Shown: positions 8,075-17,981 of the stretch, piece by piece
Position numbering within the stretch: the first letter of the stretch is position 1
Layout: the number at the start of each line of letters is the position of its first letter
Assembly (NCBI GenBank): GCA_021323865.1
Contig: JAJPKF010000026.1
Span: 61,660-125,659 of the forward strand
DNA from: Pseudomonadota bacterium
GTDB taxonomy: Bacteria > Chloroflexota > UBA5177 > JAJPKF01
Length of the DNA: 64,000 nucleotides
Direction: 5' to 3'
Notes under the pieces: model-generated
Seen by the model: only the letters and a program-made list of their open reading frames with translations
Databases searched by the model: none
What the model was told of the DNA's origin: nothing
Program-made: the position numbers and the translations under genes

Positions 8075-9634
8075 ATGAATCAGTCACTCGGCCTTCCCCG
8101 CCTCCCATCGACGGCACGTGGCCCATTCCGGCTGCTGCCCCCGCTGCTCGGGGCAGCCGTCCTCTGCCTGGCGCTCGACCTCGGGCTGCTGTACTGGATC
8201 AGGATTGGGCCACCTGCCGGAAAGGGCGAGCTGTTCTTTGTCGAGCTGGCCGTCCTGCTCGCCGCCGCGGTGGTGGTGACGGCGGCAGGCATCCTGGCCC
8301 CGGAGGCGGCGCGAAGGGCCGCTCCGTTTCTGTTCGTCATCCTGGCCTGGCACACCGGCTTTCAGGTCCCGCTGGAGCCGACCCAGCGGTTCGTGCTCAC
8401 GGTCTTCGACGTGCTGGTCCCACTGGCCCTGTTTCTGGGGCTGATCGGACACTGGCAGCTGGCGAGCGACGATCGGAAGACGTGGTTCCAGGAACACTGG
8501 CGGGTGATGCTCGTCTTCTGGGCCTTCTGCCTCTGGGGTCTCCTGCTGGCCATCATGCGCGACGTCGCCGTGCAGCCGATGCTGGCCAATCTCAAGTCGT
8601 TTCTCATCTATCCGCTGATCATGGTCATCATGCCCTGGCTGATCCGGAGCTGGAAGCAGCTCTACGCCGTCGTGGGCCTGATGCTGGTGCTGATCACGGA
8701 GCGGGCGCTCGACGGGCTGCACCAGGCCCTCACCCATCAGGTGCTCAAGTTCCAGACACTGCTGAGCCCAGGTCACATCGTCTACCGCATCGACGGCGAT
8801 ATGGCGGCCACCAATCAGTACGCCACCTATCTGTTGACCGGCGCCCTCATCCTCCTGGCGCTGGTGGCGGCTTCGAAGCTGAGCAGGCGGTCCCGATTGG
8901 CGTTGGTGGCGCCGCTGGCGTTCATCAGCCTGGCGCTGTTGCTCACCTACAGCCGGGGCGCTTGGCTGGGCACGGCGGTGGCCGTGGTCACGCTGCTCTT
9001 CATCCTGCGGCCGCGTCAGTCGCTGGCCACGCTGGGGGTCTTTGGGGCCATCATCGTCATCATTGAGGTGGTCCATCCAGGGGCGGGCAGCCAGGTGCTG
9101 GCGCGCGCCAACGACTACGACCATTCCATCGTGGCTCGGGAGCAGTATCAGGCCATCGGCATGGCGGTGATCCAGCACTATCCACTGGGGGCCGGTTGGG
9201 GAGCGTGGTTTGCGCGAGTACCCAGTGGCGTCCAGGCGGTGCCAGGCTTCCCCTGGTACCACGACGACTATCTACAGCTGGCCACGGAGATCGGCATCGC
9301 GGGCGTGGCAATCCTGATCTGGATCCTCGGATCTATAGTGCTCCTGGGCTGGCGTGCCAGCCGGATGGCCCTCGACGGTACGCAGGCGGCCCTCCTGGCC
9401 GGCCTCACGGCAGCCTTCGTGGGCATGCTGGTTCAGACGGCGACTGACCAGTTCCTGTGGCATGCCGACATTGCGCCCCACATCTGGATCGTCGGAGGGC
9501 TCATCGGAGCGGCCGCGACGCTGCTCTCGGCGGAGCGCGCCAGGCAGCGCAAGATCGACGAGGCCGTCGAGTTCGCGGAGCAGCGACACGGGCCTCGAGC
9601 CGTGACTACAAGCGCTCCTTCGGCACACCCATAG
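8075..9634 (+). CDS. O-antigen polymerase/ligase family membrane protein (Wzy_C)
   Basis: 519 residues with about 12 predicted membrane helices. The diagnostic part is TYSRGAWLG followed by a hydrophobic helix, then a large extracytoplasmic loop and YHDDYLQLATEIGIAGVA, the paired pattern of the Wzy_C domain shared by Wzy polymerases and WaaL/PglL ligases. It would polymerise or transfer lipid-linked repeat units on the periplasmic side after flipping by the Wzx-like protein. The tail RARQRKIDEAVEF is cytoplasmic and charged. The tyrosine autokinase gene follows 77 bases downstream. Polymerase and ligase functions cannot be told apart from sequence alone. Confidence 0.85.
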   Translation: MNQSLGLPRLPSTARGPFRLLPPLLGAAVLCLALDLGLLYWIRIGPPAGKGELFFVELAVLLAAAVVVTAAGILAPEAARRAAPFLFVILAWHTGFQVPLEPTQRFVLTVFDVLVPLALFLGLIGHWQLASDDRKTWFQEHWRVMLVFWAFCLWGLLLAIMRDVAVQPMLANLKSFLIYPLIMVIMPWLIRSWKQLYAVVGLMLVLITERALDGLHQALTHQVLKFQTLLSPGHIVYRIDGDMAATNQYATYLLTGALILLALVAASKLSRRSRLALVAPLAFISLALLLTYSRGAWLGTAVAVVTLLFILRPRQSLATLGVFGAIIVIIEVVHPGAGSQVLARANDYDHSIVAREQYQAIGMAVIQHYPLGAGWGAWFARVPSGVQAVPGFPWYHDDYLQLATEIGIAGVAILIWILGSIVLLGWRASRMALDGTQAALLAGLTAAFVGMLVQTATDQFLWHADIAPHIWIVGGLIGAAATLLSAERARQRKIDEAVEFAEQRHGPRAVTTSAPSAHP

Positions 9635-9710
9635 GCGTTTTCCTGGTTGGTCCGAAGGCCATCAACATGCTAGATTTGCAGAGTCCAGCGCCCCTCGGAG
9701 CCCCTCCCAC

Positions 9711-11288
9711 ATGCAGACCATAGCCCGAAACAGCCAGGCCAACGCCTACCTCAACGTCTTTCGTCGGTGGTGGTGGCTGCCCGTTTTGCTCGCCGTCCTG
9801 TCGGCGGGCCTGACCTACGCCGGCACCAAGGCTTTGATCAAGCCCCAATACGGGGCGACCATCCAGCTGCAGATACAACCGACAGACGTTGGAGCGACCA
9901 ACAACCAGGTGGTGGATGCGAATGCCGCCGCCACGCTGATGACCAGTGGGACCGTGCTGAACCTGGCCGCGCATCATCTCACCGGTGTCGCGGCCACCGA
10001 TACCGGCGCGCTCTATCGGACCAGCTGCATCGCAGACAGTGCCGACCGCTTCGTCTCCTGCAGCACCACGAGCCGGAACTACCTGGTACCAGCCATGGTC
10101 CTCAACACACTGGCGCACACCTTCATCCCATGGAACCGTCAGCGCCTGAGGAGCGTGTTCCAGGGAGACATCAGCGGTTACAGCAACCACATCAACCAGC
10201 TCAACAAAGAAATCGCCAGGCTGAAGAATCAGCTGAAGACGGTCTCGCCCTCGTCCTTGCAGTACAGCTTCATCACCAACCAGATCCTCCAGGACAAGAG
10301 CAGCCTCCAGTCGTTTTTTTCTCAGCGTCAGCAGGCCTACAGCAGCATCACGGCCGACGCCGGCTCCGTTACCGTCACCAGCCCGCCGGCGGCGAAGGAC
10401 GTTCCCGTCAGCCCCCATCCCGCGCGCAACGCGTTCCTGGGCGCCATCGTGGGCATCGGCATCGCCGCGGCCCTGATCGTTCTGCTCGAGTACCTGGACG
10501 ACTCGTTCCGCTCGAGCGATGAGGTGGCCGAGGCCACCGGGCTCAGCATTCTCGGCGCAGTCCGGCGGTACGAGGAGAGTGGCGAGGAGATGGGCATGGT
10601 GGCGGCCAAGAAGCCGCGTACCGCCATGGCCGAGGCGTATCGCGTGGCGCGCGCGAATATTCAGTTCACCAATGTCTCAGGGACGCTTCGCGTTCTGGTC
10701 ATCACCAGCGCCCGAGACGGCGAGGGAAAGACGACCACGGCGAACAACCTCGCGACCACCTTTGCCCTGGCCGGTCAGCGGGTGCTGCTCGTCGACGCCG
10801 ACCTGCGGCGGCCGGGACTCACCAAGATGCTCCACCTCAAGGACGTGGCCGGCCTCAGCTCGGTCCTCGTCGAGCCCGGCACGGCGGTCATTCAGACCAC
10901 CGAGGTGGCCGGACTCAGCGTGGTTCCCTCGGGACCCATCCCCCCCAACCCCGCCGAGCTGCTGGGATCACAGCGCATGCGTGACTGGGTGGAAGAGGCG
11001 GCCAAGCGCTATGACCTGGTCATTCTGGACAGCCCGCCCGTCCTCTCGGTCGCGGACACGCGGATCCTGGCGACCGTGGCCGACGGCGTCGTCATGGTCC
11101 TGGACCCCAGCCTGACCACGCGCCGGATGATCAAACAGGCCGCCCTGGCCATCGAGAACGTGGGGTCCCGGGTGCTGGGCCTGATCCTCAACCGCGACAC
11201 CATGCGCGGCGAGGGCTACTACTACAACTATTACTACTATTACGGCAGCAAGGGGGAAGGGGAAGCGGAGCGGGCTCCGGCGCGCTAG
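9711..11288 (+). CDS. Wzz/Wzc-type polysaccharide co-polymerase with tyrosine autokinase domain
   Basis: 525 residues. An amino-terminal Wzz-type domain with a first membrane helix (WWWLPVLLAVLSAGLTYAG) and a coiled region near 155-185 is followed by a second helix near 245-262 (NAFLGAIVGIGIAAALIVLL). Next comes a cytoplasmic BY-kinase with Walker A ARDGEGKTTT (Lys near 340), A' LLVDADLRRP and B YDLVILDSPP. The extreme C-terminus carries the tyrosine cluster YYYNYYYYYG, the usual autophosphorylation tail. Both halves are fused in one chain, as in Wzc rather than the split CapA/CapB. It controls chain length and export with the adjacent Wzy-like protein. GGAG lies 12 bases before the ATG. Confidence 0.93.
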   Translation: MQTIARNSQANAYLNVFRRWWWLPVLLAVLSAGLTYAGTKALIKPQYGATIQLQIQPTDVGATNNQVVDANAAATLMTSGTVLNLAAHHLTGVAATDTGALYRTSCIADSADRFVSCSTTSRNYLVPAMVLNTLAHTFIPWNRQRLRSVFQGDISGYSNHINQLNKEIARLKNQLKTVSPSSLQYSFITNQILQDKSSLQSFFSQRQQAYSSITADAGSVTVTSPPAAKDVPVSPHPARNAFLGAIVGIGIAAALIVLLEYLDDSFRSSDEVAEATGLSILGAVRRYEESGEEMGMVAAKKPRTAMAEAYRVARANIQFTNVSGTLRVLVITSARDGEGKTTTANNLATTFALAGQRVLLVDADLRRPGLTKMLHLKDVAGLSSVLVEPGTAVIQTTEVAGLSVVPSGPIPPNPAELLGSQRMRDWVEEAAKRYDLVILDSPPVLSVADTRILATVADGVVMVLDPSLTTRRMIKQAALAIENVGSRVLGLILNRDTMRGEGYYYNYYYYYGSKGEGEAERAPAR

Positions 11289-11352
11289 TTTCTCTCGCCC
11301 CGCCGGCCGGATCGCAGCCATCTCTCTCGGACAGGAATCCGGCGGTCCTGAC

Positions 11353-12417
11353 CTACAGGACCTCCAGCCGGCTATGGTCTCCGAGCATGAGCCGGTAGGT
11401 CCGCGGCTGCACGCCGCCGCGGCGGATCTCGACGTCGCGGCCGATCAGAGAATCCTCTATCCGGTGCGGGACGTGCTCGATGACGGTGTTCTCCATGATG
11501 ATCGAGTGCTCGATCTCGCTGCCCCGGATCGTGCAGCCCGAGCCGATGGCCGAGAAGGGGCCAATGTAGCTCTCCTCGATGGTGGCGTTCTCGCCGATGA
11601 TGAGCGGGCCCCGAAGCCGGCTATGAGTGACCGTTGCGCCGGCACGAATGATGACCGTCCCCTGGAGGACGGAGTCGTCGGAGACCGACCCCTCGTTGGC
11701 CGGCCCTAGTCGCTCCAGAACCAGCCGGTTGGCGTCGAGCATGTCCTCCATCTTGCCGGTATCGATCCACCAACCCTCGACCACACGTGCCTGGACGTCG
11801 TGGCCGCGGTCGACGAGCCAGGAGATGGCATCGGTGATCTCCAGCTCCCCGCGGCCGGAGGGGCGGATGCTCTCCACGGCGGTGTGGATGGTTGGGTCGA
11901 AGAGGTAGATGCCCACCAGGGCAAGCCGGCTGCGCGGCTGCGCCGGCTTCTCCTCGAGATGCACCACCCGGCCCTCGCGTAGCTCGGCCACGCCGAACTG
12001 CTGTGGATTGGGGACGTCGTGCAGGAGGATCGACGCGCAGGCCGTCGACGCGGCGAAGTCCTGGACGTATTCCCTGATACCGGCCTCGATGAAGTTGTCG
12101 CCCAGATACATGACGAAGCGGTCTGGTCCGAGGTACTCACGCGCGATCTTGACGGCATGGGCAAGGCCGGCGGGGCTGTCCTGACGGATGTACGTGACCC
12201 GGGCGCCGAACCGCTCGCCCGATCCCACGGCCTCCTGGATCTGATCGGCGGTATCGCCGACGACCAGGCCGATGTCGGTGATGCCGGCGGCGACGATGTC
12301 CTCGAGAACGTAGAAGAGCACCGGCTTGTTGGCCAGCGGGACCAGCTGCTTGGCGCCCGAATAGGTGAGCGGCCGGAGACGCGTGCCCTTGCCCCCGCTC
12401 AACACCAGGGCCTTCAC
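11353..12417 (-). CDS. rmlA: Glucose-1-phosphate thymidylyltransferase, long form
   Basis: 354 residues. The amino terminus MKALVLSGGKGTRLRPLT is the nucleotidyltransferase signature, followed by AKQLVPLANKPVLFY and MYLGDNFIEAGI. The C-terminal 100 residues form a left-handed beta-helix (GATVTHSRLRGPLIIGENATIEESYIGPFSAIGSG as repeated hexapeptides), which marks the long RmlA/StrD-type subfamily. It makes dTDP-glucose from dTTP and glucose-1-phosphate, the first step to dTDP-rhamnose and related deoxysugars. RmlB, C and D are not in this window. It is convergent with the autokinase gene and ends the polysaccharide locus. Confidence 0.88.
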   Translation of the reverse strand: MKALVLSGGKGTRLRPLTYSGAKQLVPLANKPVLFYVLEDIVAAGITDIGLVVGDTADQIQEAVGSGERFGARVTYIRQDSPAGLAHAVKIAREYLGPDRFVMYLGDNFIEAGIREYVQDFAASTACASILLHDVPNPQQFGVAELREGRVVHLEEKPAQPRSRLALVGIYLFDPTIHTAVESIRPSGRGELEITDAISWLVDRGHDVQARVVEGWWIDTGKMEDMLDANRLVLERLGPANEGSVSDDSVLQGTVIIRAGATVTHSRLRGPLIIGENATIEESYIGPFSAIGSGCTIRGSEIEHSIIMENTVIEHVPHRIEDSLIGRDVEIRRGGVQPRTYRLMLGDHSRLEVL

Positions 12418-12483
12418 GCGCGACCCCTTTGGCCTGTCATCCTTGAAGGATAGCCCGAGGCTGGAGCCGGCTCGGCCGCGGGT

Positions 12484-13755
12484 CTAGGGCAGGTCGACGG
12501 CCTCGCGTCCGAATGCCAGGTCGAGCAGCCAGCTTGCCGCAACCCGGACCCGGCCGCCGGTGCTGGGCATCTTGCCCAGGTAGACGGCGCGCCACATGGC
12601 CCAGGCCGGTGCGCCCGACAGATGGAACCCGTAGACGCTCGCGACGCCGGCCCGTTTCCCCACCATGGCCAGCTCCCCAATGGGTGTGTAGCGGAAAGGC
12701 TGCGGAGATTGTCCATCGAGCGACCGGACGATGTTCGCGGCAACGGCCTTCCCCTCGCGGGTCGCGTTCTGCGCGGTTGGGCTATAGGTCTTGTGACCTC
12801 CCGGCATGGGAATCTCAGCACAATCACCCAACGCCCACACACCGGGCCGGTCGGCCGCCCGCATGCACTCGTCGGTCACCATGCCGTGGTGTTTGCCCAG
12901 CTGAGCGCCCGATTCCTCGATCACCGGGTTCGGCCGGACACCACCCGCCCAGATGAGCAGGTCACAGGCAATGTCCTTCTGACCGTCGACGGGTGGATCC
13001 ACCTCCACGGATTCGGCAGATGCTCCCGTGATCTTGGTGTCCAGGGCGATCCGGACACCATGACGCTCCAGCGCCGACTGTGCGTAGCCGGCCAGGTCTT
13101 CGCTCAGCTCGGGCAGCAGACGCTCCCCGGGGTGCACGACGAAGGTCCGCACCTGGTCGCGGCGCAGGTTGGGGTAGCGAGGCAGGCTGTACTGGATCAG
13201 ATCATTCACGGCCGCGGCCGTCTCCACGCCCGAGAACCCTCCACCGCCGACGACCACCCCGAGCGGCTCTTGAGGTTTGGTTTCCGCAGATGCGTTGGCG
13301 CGTTCCAGTGCTCGAAGCACCCGGCTACGGATGCGGCCGGCATCTCCAATCGACTTTATGGTCAGGGCGTGCTGCTGCAGACCCGGGATGTCGTGGAAGT
13401 TCGTCTCCGAGCCGAGGGCGACGACCAGGTGGTCGGCTTCCAACGTCCGCGTGGGGGCTGGATGTGGGCTTCCGGAGCTGAGATCAACGGTGACCTGGCG
13501 GCGCTCGGTATCAAGCCGAATGACATCACCCTGCAAGAATTCGATTCGCGGCGAGATGGAGCGAATCGGCACCACAACATCCTCGCCGTCAACCTCGCCG
13601 CCGGCCAGCTCGGTGAGGAGCGGTGTGAAAACGAGGAAGTTGTGGCGGTCGACGAGCGTGATCCGGCACCGGGGTGCTGGGAGCAGGCGGCCAAGCTCAC
13701 GTGCCGCCGAAGTCCCGGCGAACCCCGCGCCCAGGATGACGATGTGTGGGGGCAT
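12484..13755 (-). CDS. ndh: Type II NADH dehydrogenase (NDH-2-like FAD/NAD oxidoreductase)
   Basis: Started at ATG 13755 (423 residues). GGAGG stands nine bases upstream and the protein opens with the FAD-binding strand MPPHIVILGAGFAGTSAARELG. The ORF-track start at 14031 adds 92 implausible residues. The second dinucleotide fold is GVVVGGGFSGVETAAAV preceded by PLG, and the C-terminal FAD contact is VWALGDCAEIPM with TAQNATREGKAVAANI. The family transfers electrons from NADH to quinone at the membrane surface without pumping protons. Menaquinone, whose pathway is encoded at 55-62 kb, is the likely acceptor. Confidence 0.85.
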   Translation of the reverse strand: MPPHIVILGAGFAGTSAARELGRLLPAPRCRITLVDRHNFLVFTPLLTELAGGEVDGEDVVVPIRSISPRIEFLQGDVIRLDTERRQVTVDLSSGSPHPAPTRTLEADHLVVALGSETNFHDIPGLQQHALTIKSIGDAGRIRSRVLRALERANASAETKPQEPLGVVVGGGGFSGVETAAAVNDLIQYSLPRYPNLRRDQVRTFVVHPGERLLPELSEDLAGYAQSALERHGVRIALDTKITGASAESVEVDPPVDGQKDIACDLLIWAGGVRPNPVIEESGAQLGKHHGMVTDECMRAADRPGVWALGDCAEIPMPGGHKTYSPTAQNATREGKAVAANIVRSLDGQSPQPFRYTPIGELAMVGKRAGVASVYGFHLSGAPAWAMWRAVYLGKMPSTGGRVRVAASWLLDLAFGREAVDLP

Positions 13756-14035
13756 GAGCGTTATCCTCCGGCTGGTGTTCCCCGAAAGGACGGCATGTTC
13801 TGGACCGTGGGTCCTCCTCTCCAATCGGCTTGTCGCGACAACATCAGGAGCCGCACATGACGGACAGAAGAACGCTTTCCTCAGGCCCCGTTGCCGGACG
13901 GGACTTGGAGTCGCCCCGGACGACAGGCGATCGGCGCGGACCGACATAGACACATTTGGCAATCGGCGGCGTGCCTTCTGCTGCCTATCATCAGAGAGTG
14001 GGCGTGTCGAACCGGTAACGAAGGCGATCAACTGA

Positions 14036-16507
14036 GTGAGTGATCAGGACCGCACCGGCCCGCCACCGGTGTCCGGCCCGGATGTCGAGCGGCCGCCGGC
14101 GACGGAGCTCGAAGGATCCCTCGGAAGGCTCGTCGAGCACATCTCCGACATCGTGACGCTCTTGAGCCCGACGGGCGAGGTGCTGTACCAGAGCCCGTCG
14201 ATCGCTCGGGTCCTCGGGCATGACGCGGAGGTCCGCAGGGGGCACAACATCTTTGTGGCGCCAATCGTTCATCCCGACGACCTACCGGTCAAGCGTCGCT
14301 TCCTCCAGGAGGCCGTCGAGGGGCGCGGCGAAGTCCGCGCTGAGTTCCGGCTCCGCCACGCCGACGGAAGCTGGCGATACGTGCAGGCGGTGGGCATTCT
14401 CGATCCTGGCTTGGGAGGCGTGGTGGCCACCTACCGAGACGTCACGGAGGCCAGAAAGGCCTCGGCCGCCCAGCGGTTTCTTTATGAGGCTGGACGCCAG
14501 CTGGCCTCATCACTGGACTACGAGTCCACGCTGGCCTCGGTGGCACGCCTGGCGGTCCCCGAGATTGCCGACTGGTGCGTGGTCGATCTGGTCGATGGCG
14601 ACGGCAATCTGAAAAGGGTCGCCGCCGCCCATTTTGATCCGGCCCGTGAACAGTGGGCCGTCGAGATGGCCGCTCGCTACCAGCCCACGGAGCCGGGCAC
14701 CAGGGACGCACTGCGCGCGGGCGAGTCGCGGCTGGTCTCGGAGATCACGGAAGAGATGCTTTCCGCCTCCATTTCGGACCCGAGCTATCTCGACGAGCTG
14801 AAGTCCGCCGGGCTCCGGTCGGGCATGACGGTTCCGCTGATCGCACGCGGGCACCGGCTCGGCGTGGTCACCTTCCTCACCGCCGAGTCCGGCCGGCGGC
14901 TGGATGAGCGGGATCTGGCGGTCGCCGAGGAGCTGGCCATACTTGCCGCGCTGGCCATTGAAAACGCCCGGCTCTACCAGGCGGCGGAGCACAGCCGCGC
15001 GCGCCTGCAGGACCTTTTCATGATGGCGCCGGCCATCATCGCCGTGTCGCGGGGGCCGGATCAGGTCTTCGAGCTGGTGAACCCCAAGTTCGTCGAGCTG
15101 CTGGGGGAACGGGATTTCGTGGGCCGGGAGGCACGCGAGGCGATCCCCGAGGCCGACCGGCAGGGTGTCCTCGACCTCGCCGACCATGTATTCCGGACCG
15201 GCCGGCCGTTCGTCGCGGACGAGATGCGGGTTGAGCTGGTGGGAGGCGACGGCAAGCTACGCGAGGGGTACTTCAACTTCGTCATCCAGCCGACCAGGGA
15301 CCTGAACGGTGCCATCGACGGCACCATGGTTCATGCGATCGAGGTGACGGAGCAGGCACAGGCGCGGACGGCAATCGAGCGGTTCGCCGCTGAACGTAAC
15401 GCCATGCTGGCCCAGATGGCGGAAGGCGTGGTGATCGTCGATCCGACGGGTACGGTGACCTTCATGAACGATGCGGCCGCCCGGATGTATGGCGGCCGGA
15501 CACTGGGCTACAACGCCCTGGAAATGCCCGAGTCGCTGACCATCTCAGAGCGGTCGGGCGATGTGACGGAGATCGACCAAACGCCGCTGGCGCGGGCTCT
15601 GCGCTTTGGAGAGACCGTCGAGAACTCCGAGGTCAGGGTGCGTCGAGCCGATGGCTCCCAGGTCATCCTTCAACGGAGTGCGGCGCCCGTCTGTGCCGAG
15701 AACGGCACGCTGGTCGGCGCAGTCATGACCGTTCGCGACGTCACCGCGCTGCGCACGATTGAGGAACAGAAGAGCGAGTTTCTGACCGCGGCGGCCCATG
15801 ATTTGCGCACGCCGCTGACCACCATCAAGGGGTTGGCTCAGTACCTGGAGTCGCGGGGCCGTCGAGATGGCCATGAGCCAATCGCCCAGCACCGGGACGC
15901 GCTGCGGCGGATCGATTCGAGCGCCTCACGGATGTCGGACCTGATCGACGAAATGCTGGACGTTACCCGGACCGCCATGAACCAGCCGGTACCGCTGAAG
16001 CGTAGGCGAACCGACATCGTGCGGCTGGTGCGAACCGTGGCCGCCGAGCTGGCCGAGACCTCGCGTGGTCACCGCGTGCTGGTGGAGCCCTCCGTGGACC
16101 GGCTCACGGGCTTATGGGATCCGGTTCGGTTGGCTCGCTGCATCTCCAACCTCATCAACAATGCCATCCGCTATAGTCCCGACGGCGGAGACGTGAGGGT
16201 CAGCATCGATCGGTCCGCCGGGGAGAACGGTCCCGGGGCGGTAATCGGCGTCCACGATCGAGGAGTGGGCATCGCCGAGGAGGACCTCCCGCGCATCTTC
16301 GACCGGTTCTATCGCGGCCGAAATGTGGCCGGCAAGATCAGTGGAACAGGCATCGGCTTGGCCGGCGCTCGGTACATCGTCCAGGAGCACGGGGGGACCA
16401 TCGGCGTGGAGACGGAACCGGACGCCGGCACCACGTTCACGATTCGCCTCCCACTGCGGCCACCGTCCTCCGAGCCGACGACCTCCGCGGTGGCCTCAAG
16501 GAGCTGA
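14036..16507 (+). CDS. Multi-PAS/GAF sensor histidine kinase
   Basis: 823 residues from GTG 14036, without membrane helices. In order: PAS (about 28-135, with VHPDDLPVKRRF and FRLRHADGSWRY), GAF (about 150-305, RFLYEAGRQLASSLDYESTL), PAS (about 320-445), PAS (about 455-570, AEGVVIVDPTGTVTFMNDAA), then HisKA with phospho-acceptor His588 in AAAHDLRTPLT. The HATPase_c domain follows, with N-box NLINNAIRYS, G1 HDRGVGIAEED and G2 GTGIGLAGARYI. It is a cytosolic sensor, probably of redox, light or a small ligand. No response regulator is adjacent: the nearest gene upstream is the divergent NDH-2 and the gene downstream is convergent. The partner is unknown. Confidence 0.9.
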   Translation: MSDQDRTGPPPVSGPDVERPPATELEGSLGRLVEHISDIVTLLSPTGEVLYQSPSIARVLGHDAEVRRGHNIFVAPIVHPDDLPVKRRFLQEAVEGRGEVRAEFRLRHADGSWRYVQAVGILDPGLGGVVATYRDVTEARKASAAQRFLYEAGRQLASSLDYESTLASVARLAVPEIADWCVVDLVDGDGNLKRVAAAHFDPAREQWAVEMAARYQPTEPGTRDALRAGESRLVSEITEEMLSASISDPSYLDELKSAGLRSGMTVPLIARGHRLGVVTFLTAESGRRLDERDLAVAEELAILAALAIENARLYQAAEHSRARLQDLFMMAPAIIAVSRGPDQVFELVNPKFVELLGERDFVGREAREAIPEADRQGVLDLADHVFRTGRPFVADEMRVELVGGDGKLREGYFNFVIQPTRDLNGAIDGTMVHAIEVTEQAQARTAIERFAAERNAMLAQMAEGVVIVDPTGTVTFMNDAAARMYGGRTLGYNALEMPESLTISERSGDVTEIDQTPLARALRFGETVENSEVRVRRADGSQVILQRSAAPVCAENGTLVGAVMTVRDVTALRTIEEQKSEFLTAAAHDLRTPLTTIKGLAQYLESRGRRDGHEPIAQHRDALRRIDSSASRMSDLIDEMLDVTRTAMNQPVPLKRRRTDIVRLVRTVAAELAETSRGHRVLVEPSVDRLTGLWDPVRLARCISNLINNAIRYSPDGGDVRVSIDRSAGENGPGAVIGVHDRGVGIAEEDLPRIFDRFYRGRNVAGKISGTGIGLAGARYIVQEHGGTIGVETEPDAGTTFTIRLPLRPPSSEPTTSAVASRS

Positions 16508-16609
16508 TCGGGCCAGCCGGGCAGGGACGGGCGTATCGTGAGTTTGCTCCGCCGGGTCACGCCCCAGGAGCCCACGGTGGCGGCCCGTCGGCTTGGTCTG
16601 GAAGAAGGC

Positions 16610-16633
16610 GGGGGTGGCCCACAGGCCACCCCC
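16610..16633. terminator. Bidirectional intrinsic terminator between convergent genes
   Basis: A perfect 10-bp stem GGGGGTGGCC/GGCCACCCCC with loop CACA lies between the histidine kinase stop (16507) and the convergent phosphoesterase stop (16647). On the plus strand it is followed by TTTGCTGTCTT, and on the minus strand by GCCTTCTTCC. It can therefore serve both genes. Confidence 0.8.
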
Positions 16634-16646
16634 TTTGCTGTCTTAC

Positions 16647-17765
16647 CTAGCGGTCCCGGTGTCGGCCGTGTCCGCTGCGGATGAGCCGGGTCATCGGCTC
16701 TACATTGGCCTTGTCGCAGGTGTTGGCCAGGCAGCCGAGATGCCAGGCATCCTCCACCGTGGCCAGCAAGGAGAAGTGGTTGTAGGGCACGAACGAGTCG
16801 CGCGGGTGGCCGGCCTTGCTGCGGATGACGATGGTCAAGACGTGGCCCCCGCCCTGACCCGCGGGCGAGTCGCAGCAGCCACTGTCATCGCCGAAGCCCT
16901 GATAGCCGTTGTTGGTGAAGTCAGACTCGTCCCAGGTGATGATGATCGCCGACGGCTGGTGCCAGGCGCGAGAGCTCATGATGGCATCGACGGTTGAATG
17001 CAGAAACGCGTCGCCCATGGAGATCAGGCTCTGGACCTGGGAGAAGTCGCACGGATCGGATGTGGTCGGAGCGGCCACGCCGTGCATGTCGTGGCACTGG
17101 TCGGGGCTGATCCACACGAAGTTGGGAGCCCTCTTGGCGTTTAGGTCGCTCTGTAGCTGCGAGAAGTCGACGATGTTTTTCATCCGGCTGGCGCTGGCCG
17201 CCACGTCCTGGTAGCTGACAAACGGATCGTGCTTGCGCTCGTAGAGCTGGGCCCCGTAATGCGCATCGCCGCAGGCATGGTCGAACTTGTAGTACGTGGT
17301 CTCGCCGGAGATGGTGGTCGGCGTGGCCGTGCCCGAAATGCAGTCGTTCAGGGACTGCATGTATGCCCGCCAGGTCAGATGCCGTGCTTCCAGCTGATCG
17401 ACCAGGTTGGTCACGTTGAGACTCGTGTCGGCGTCCGAGGTCACCCCGTTGAGTGAGCCCGAGGTGGCAGAGATGTAGTTGGGCTGACTGGGATGGGTGA
17501 CACCGTAGTAGTTGCCGGCGACGTTGTACTTTTGCACCGCGGCGTTGATCCAGGGAGCATTGGGATTCCCGAGCAGGGTGTCGTTCCCAGTGTTCTCCAT
17601 CATGATCACGAAAATGTGACGGAGCGCCGTCTTGCCGTGATGCTGGTGATGATGACGATGATGTGCTCCCGAACGGGCAGAGACCGTCCCTCCGACGGCG
17701 AAGAGGGAGAGCGCGAAGGCGGCCACGAGAGCCAAACGAAGCGCAATCTTCCTGCTGTTTCTCAT
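16647..17765 (-). CDS. Secreted phosphoesterase (acid phosphatase / phospholipase C family)
   Basis: 372 residues with a clear signal peptide (KIALRLALVAAFALSLFAVGG, cleavage near SAR). An unusual histidine run HHRHHHQHHGK follows directly. The catalytic domain starts HIFVIMMENTGNDTLLG and continues THPSQPNYISATSG, FVWISPDQCHDMHG and IITWDESDFTNN, the metal-binding and nucleophile segments of the phosphoesterase family PF04185. Homologues hydrolyse phosphate monoesters or phospholipid head groups outside the cell. The His run sits where the mature protein begins and could bind metal; this is inference. It shares a bidirectional terminator with the convergent kinase gene. Confidence 0.85.
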   Translation of the reverse strand: MRNSRKIALRLALVAAFALSLFAVGGTVSARSGAHHRHHHQHHGKTALRHIFVIMMENTGNDTLLGNPNAPWINAAVQKYNVAGNYYGVTHPSQPNYISATSGSLNGVTSDADTSLNVTNLVDQLEARHLTWRAYMQSLNDCISGTATPTTISGETTYYKFDHACGDAHYGAQLYERKHDPFVSYQDVAASASRMKNIVDFSQLQSDLNAKRAPNFVWISPDQCHDMHGVAAPTTSDPCDFSQVQSLISMGDAFLHSTVDAIMSSRAWHQPSAIIITWDESDFTNNGYQGFGDDSGCCDSPAGQGGGHVLTIVIRSKAGHPRDSFVPYNHFSLLATVEDAWHLGCLANTCDKANVEPMTRLIRSGHGRHRDR

Positions 17766-17981
17766 CTCGTCCTCCTAGTCCATGTCCTCAAATGAACGAG
17801 TGTGATCGTGTGCTGTTCTTGAGCTCACGGGTCAAAGACGGTCCGCTCACCTCCTTTCCGACACTGGTTCCTCTCAGTGGTACCACGGCGGAATCGGGGC
17901 CAGACCTCATCGGGCATCATGACCCGGCGTCGGCTTCCGGATTCACCCGGGCGTGATGGGAAGGCCAGACGGACTGCCGGT

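Noticed and set aside
12622-13860. 412-aa plus-strand ORF opposite the NDH-2 gene
   Set aside because: Antisense of clear FAD/NAD-binding motifs; no independent signature.
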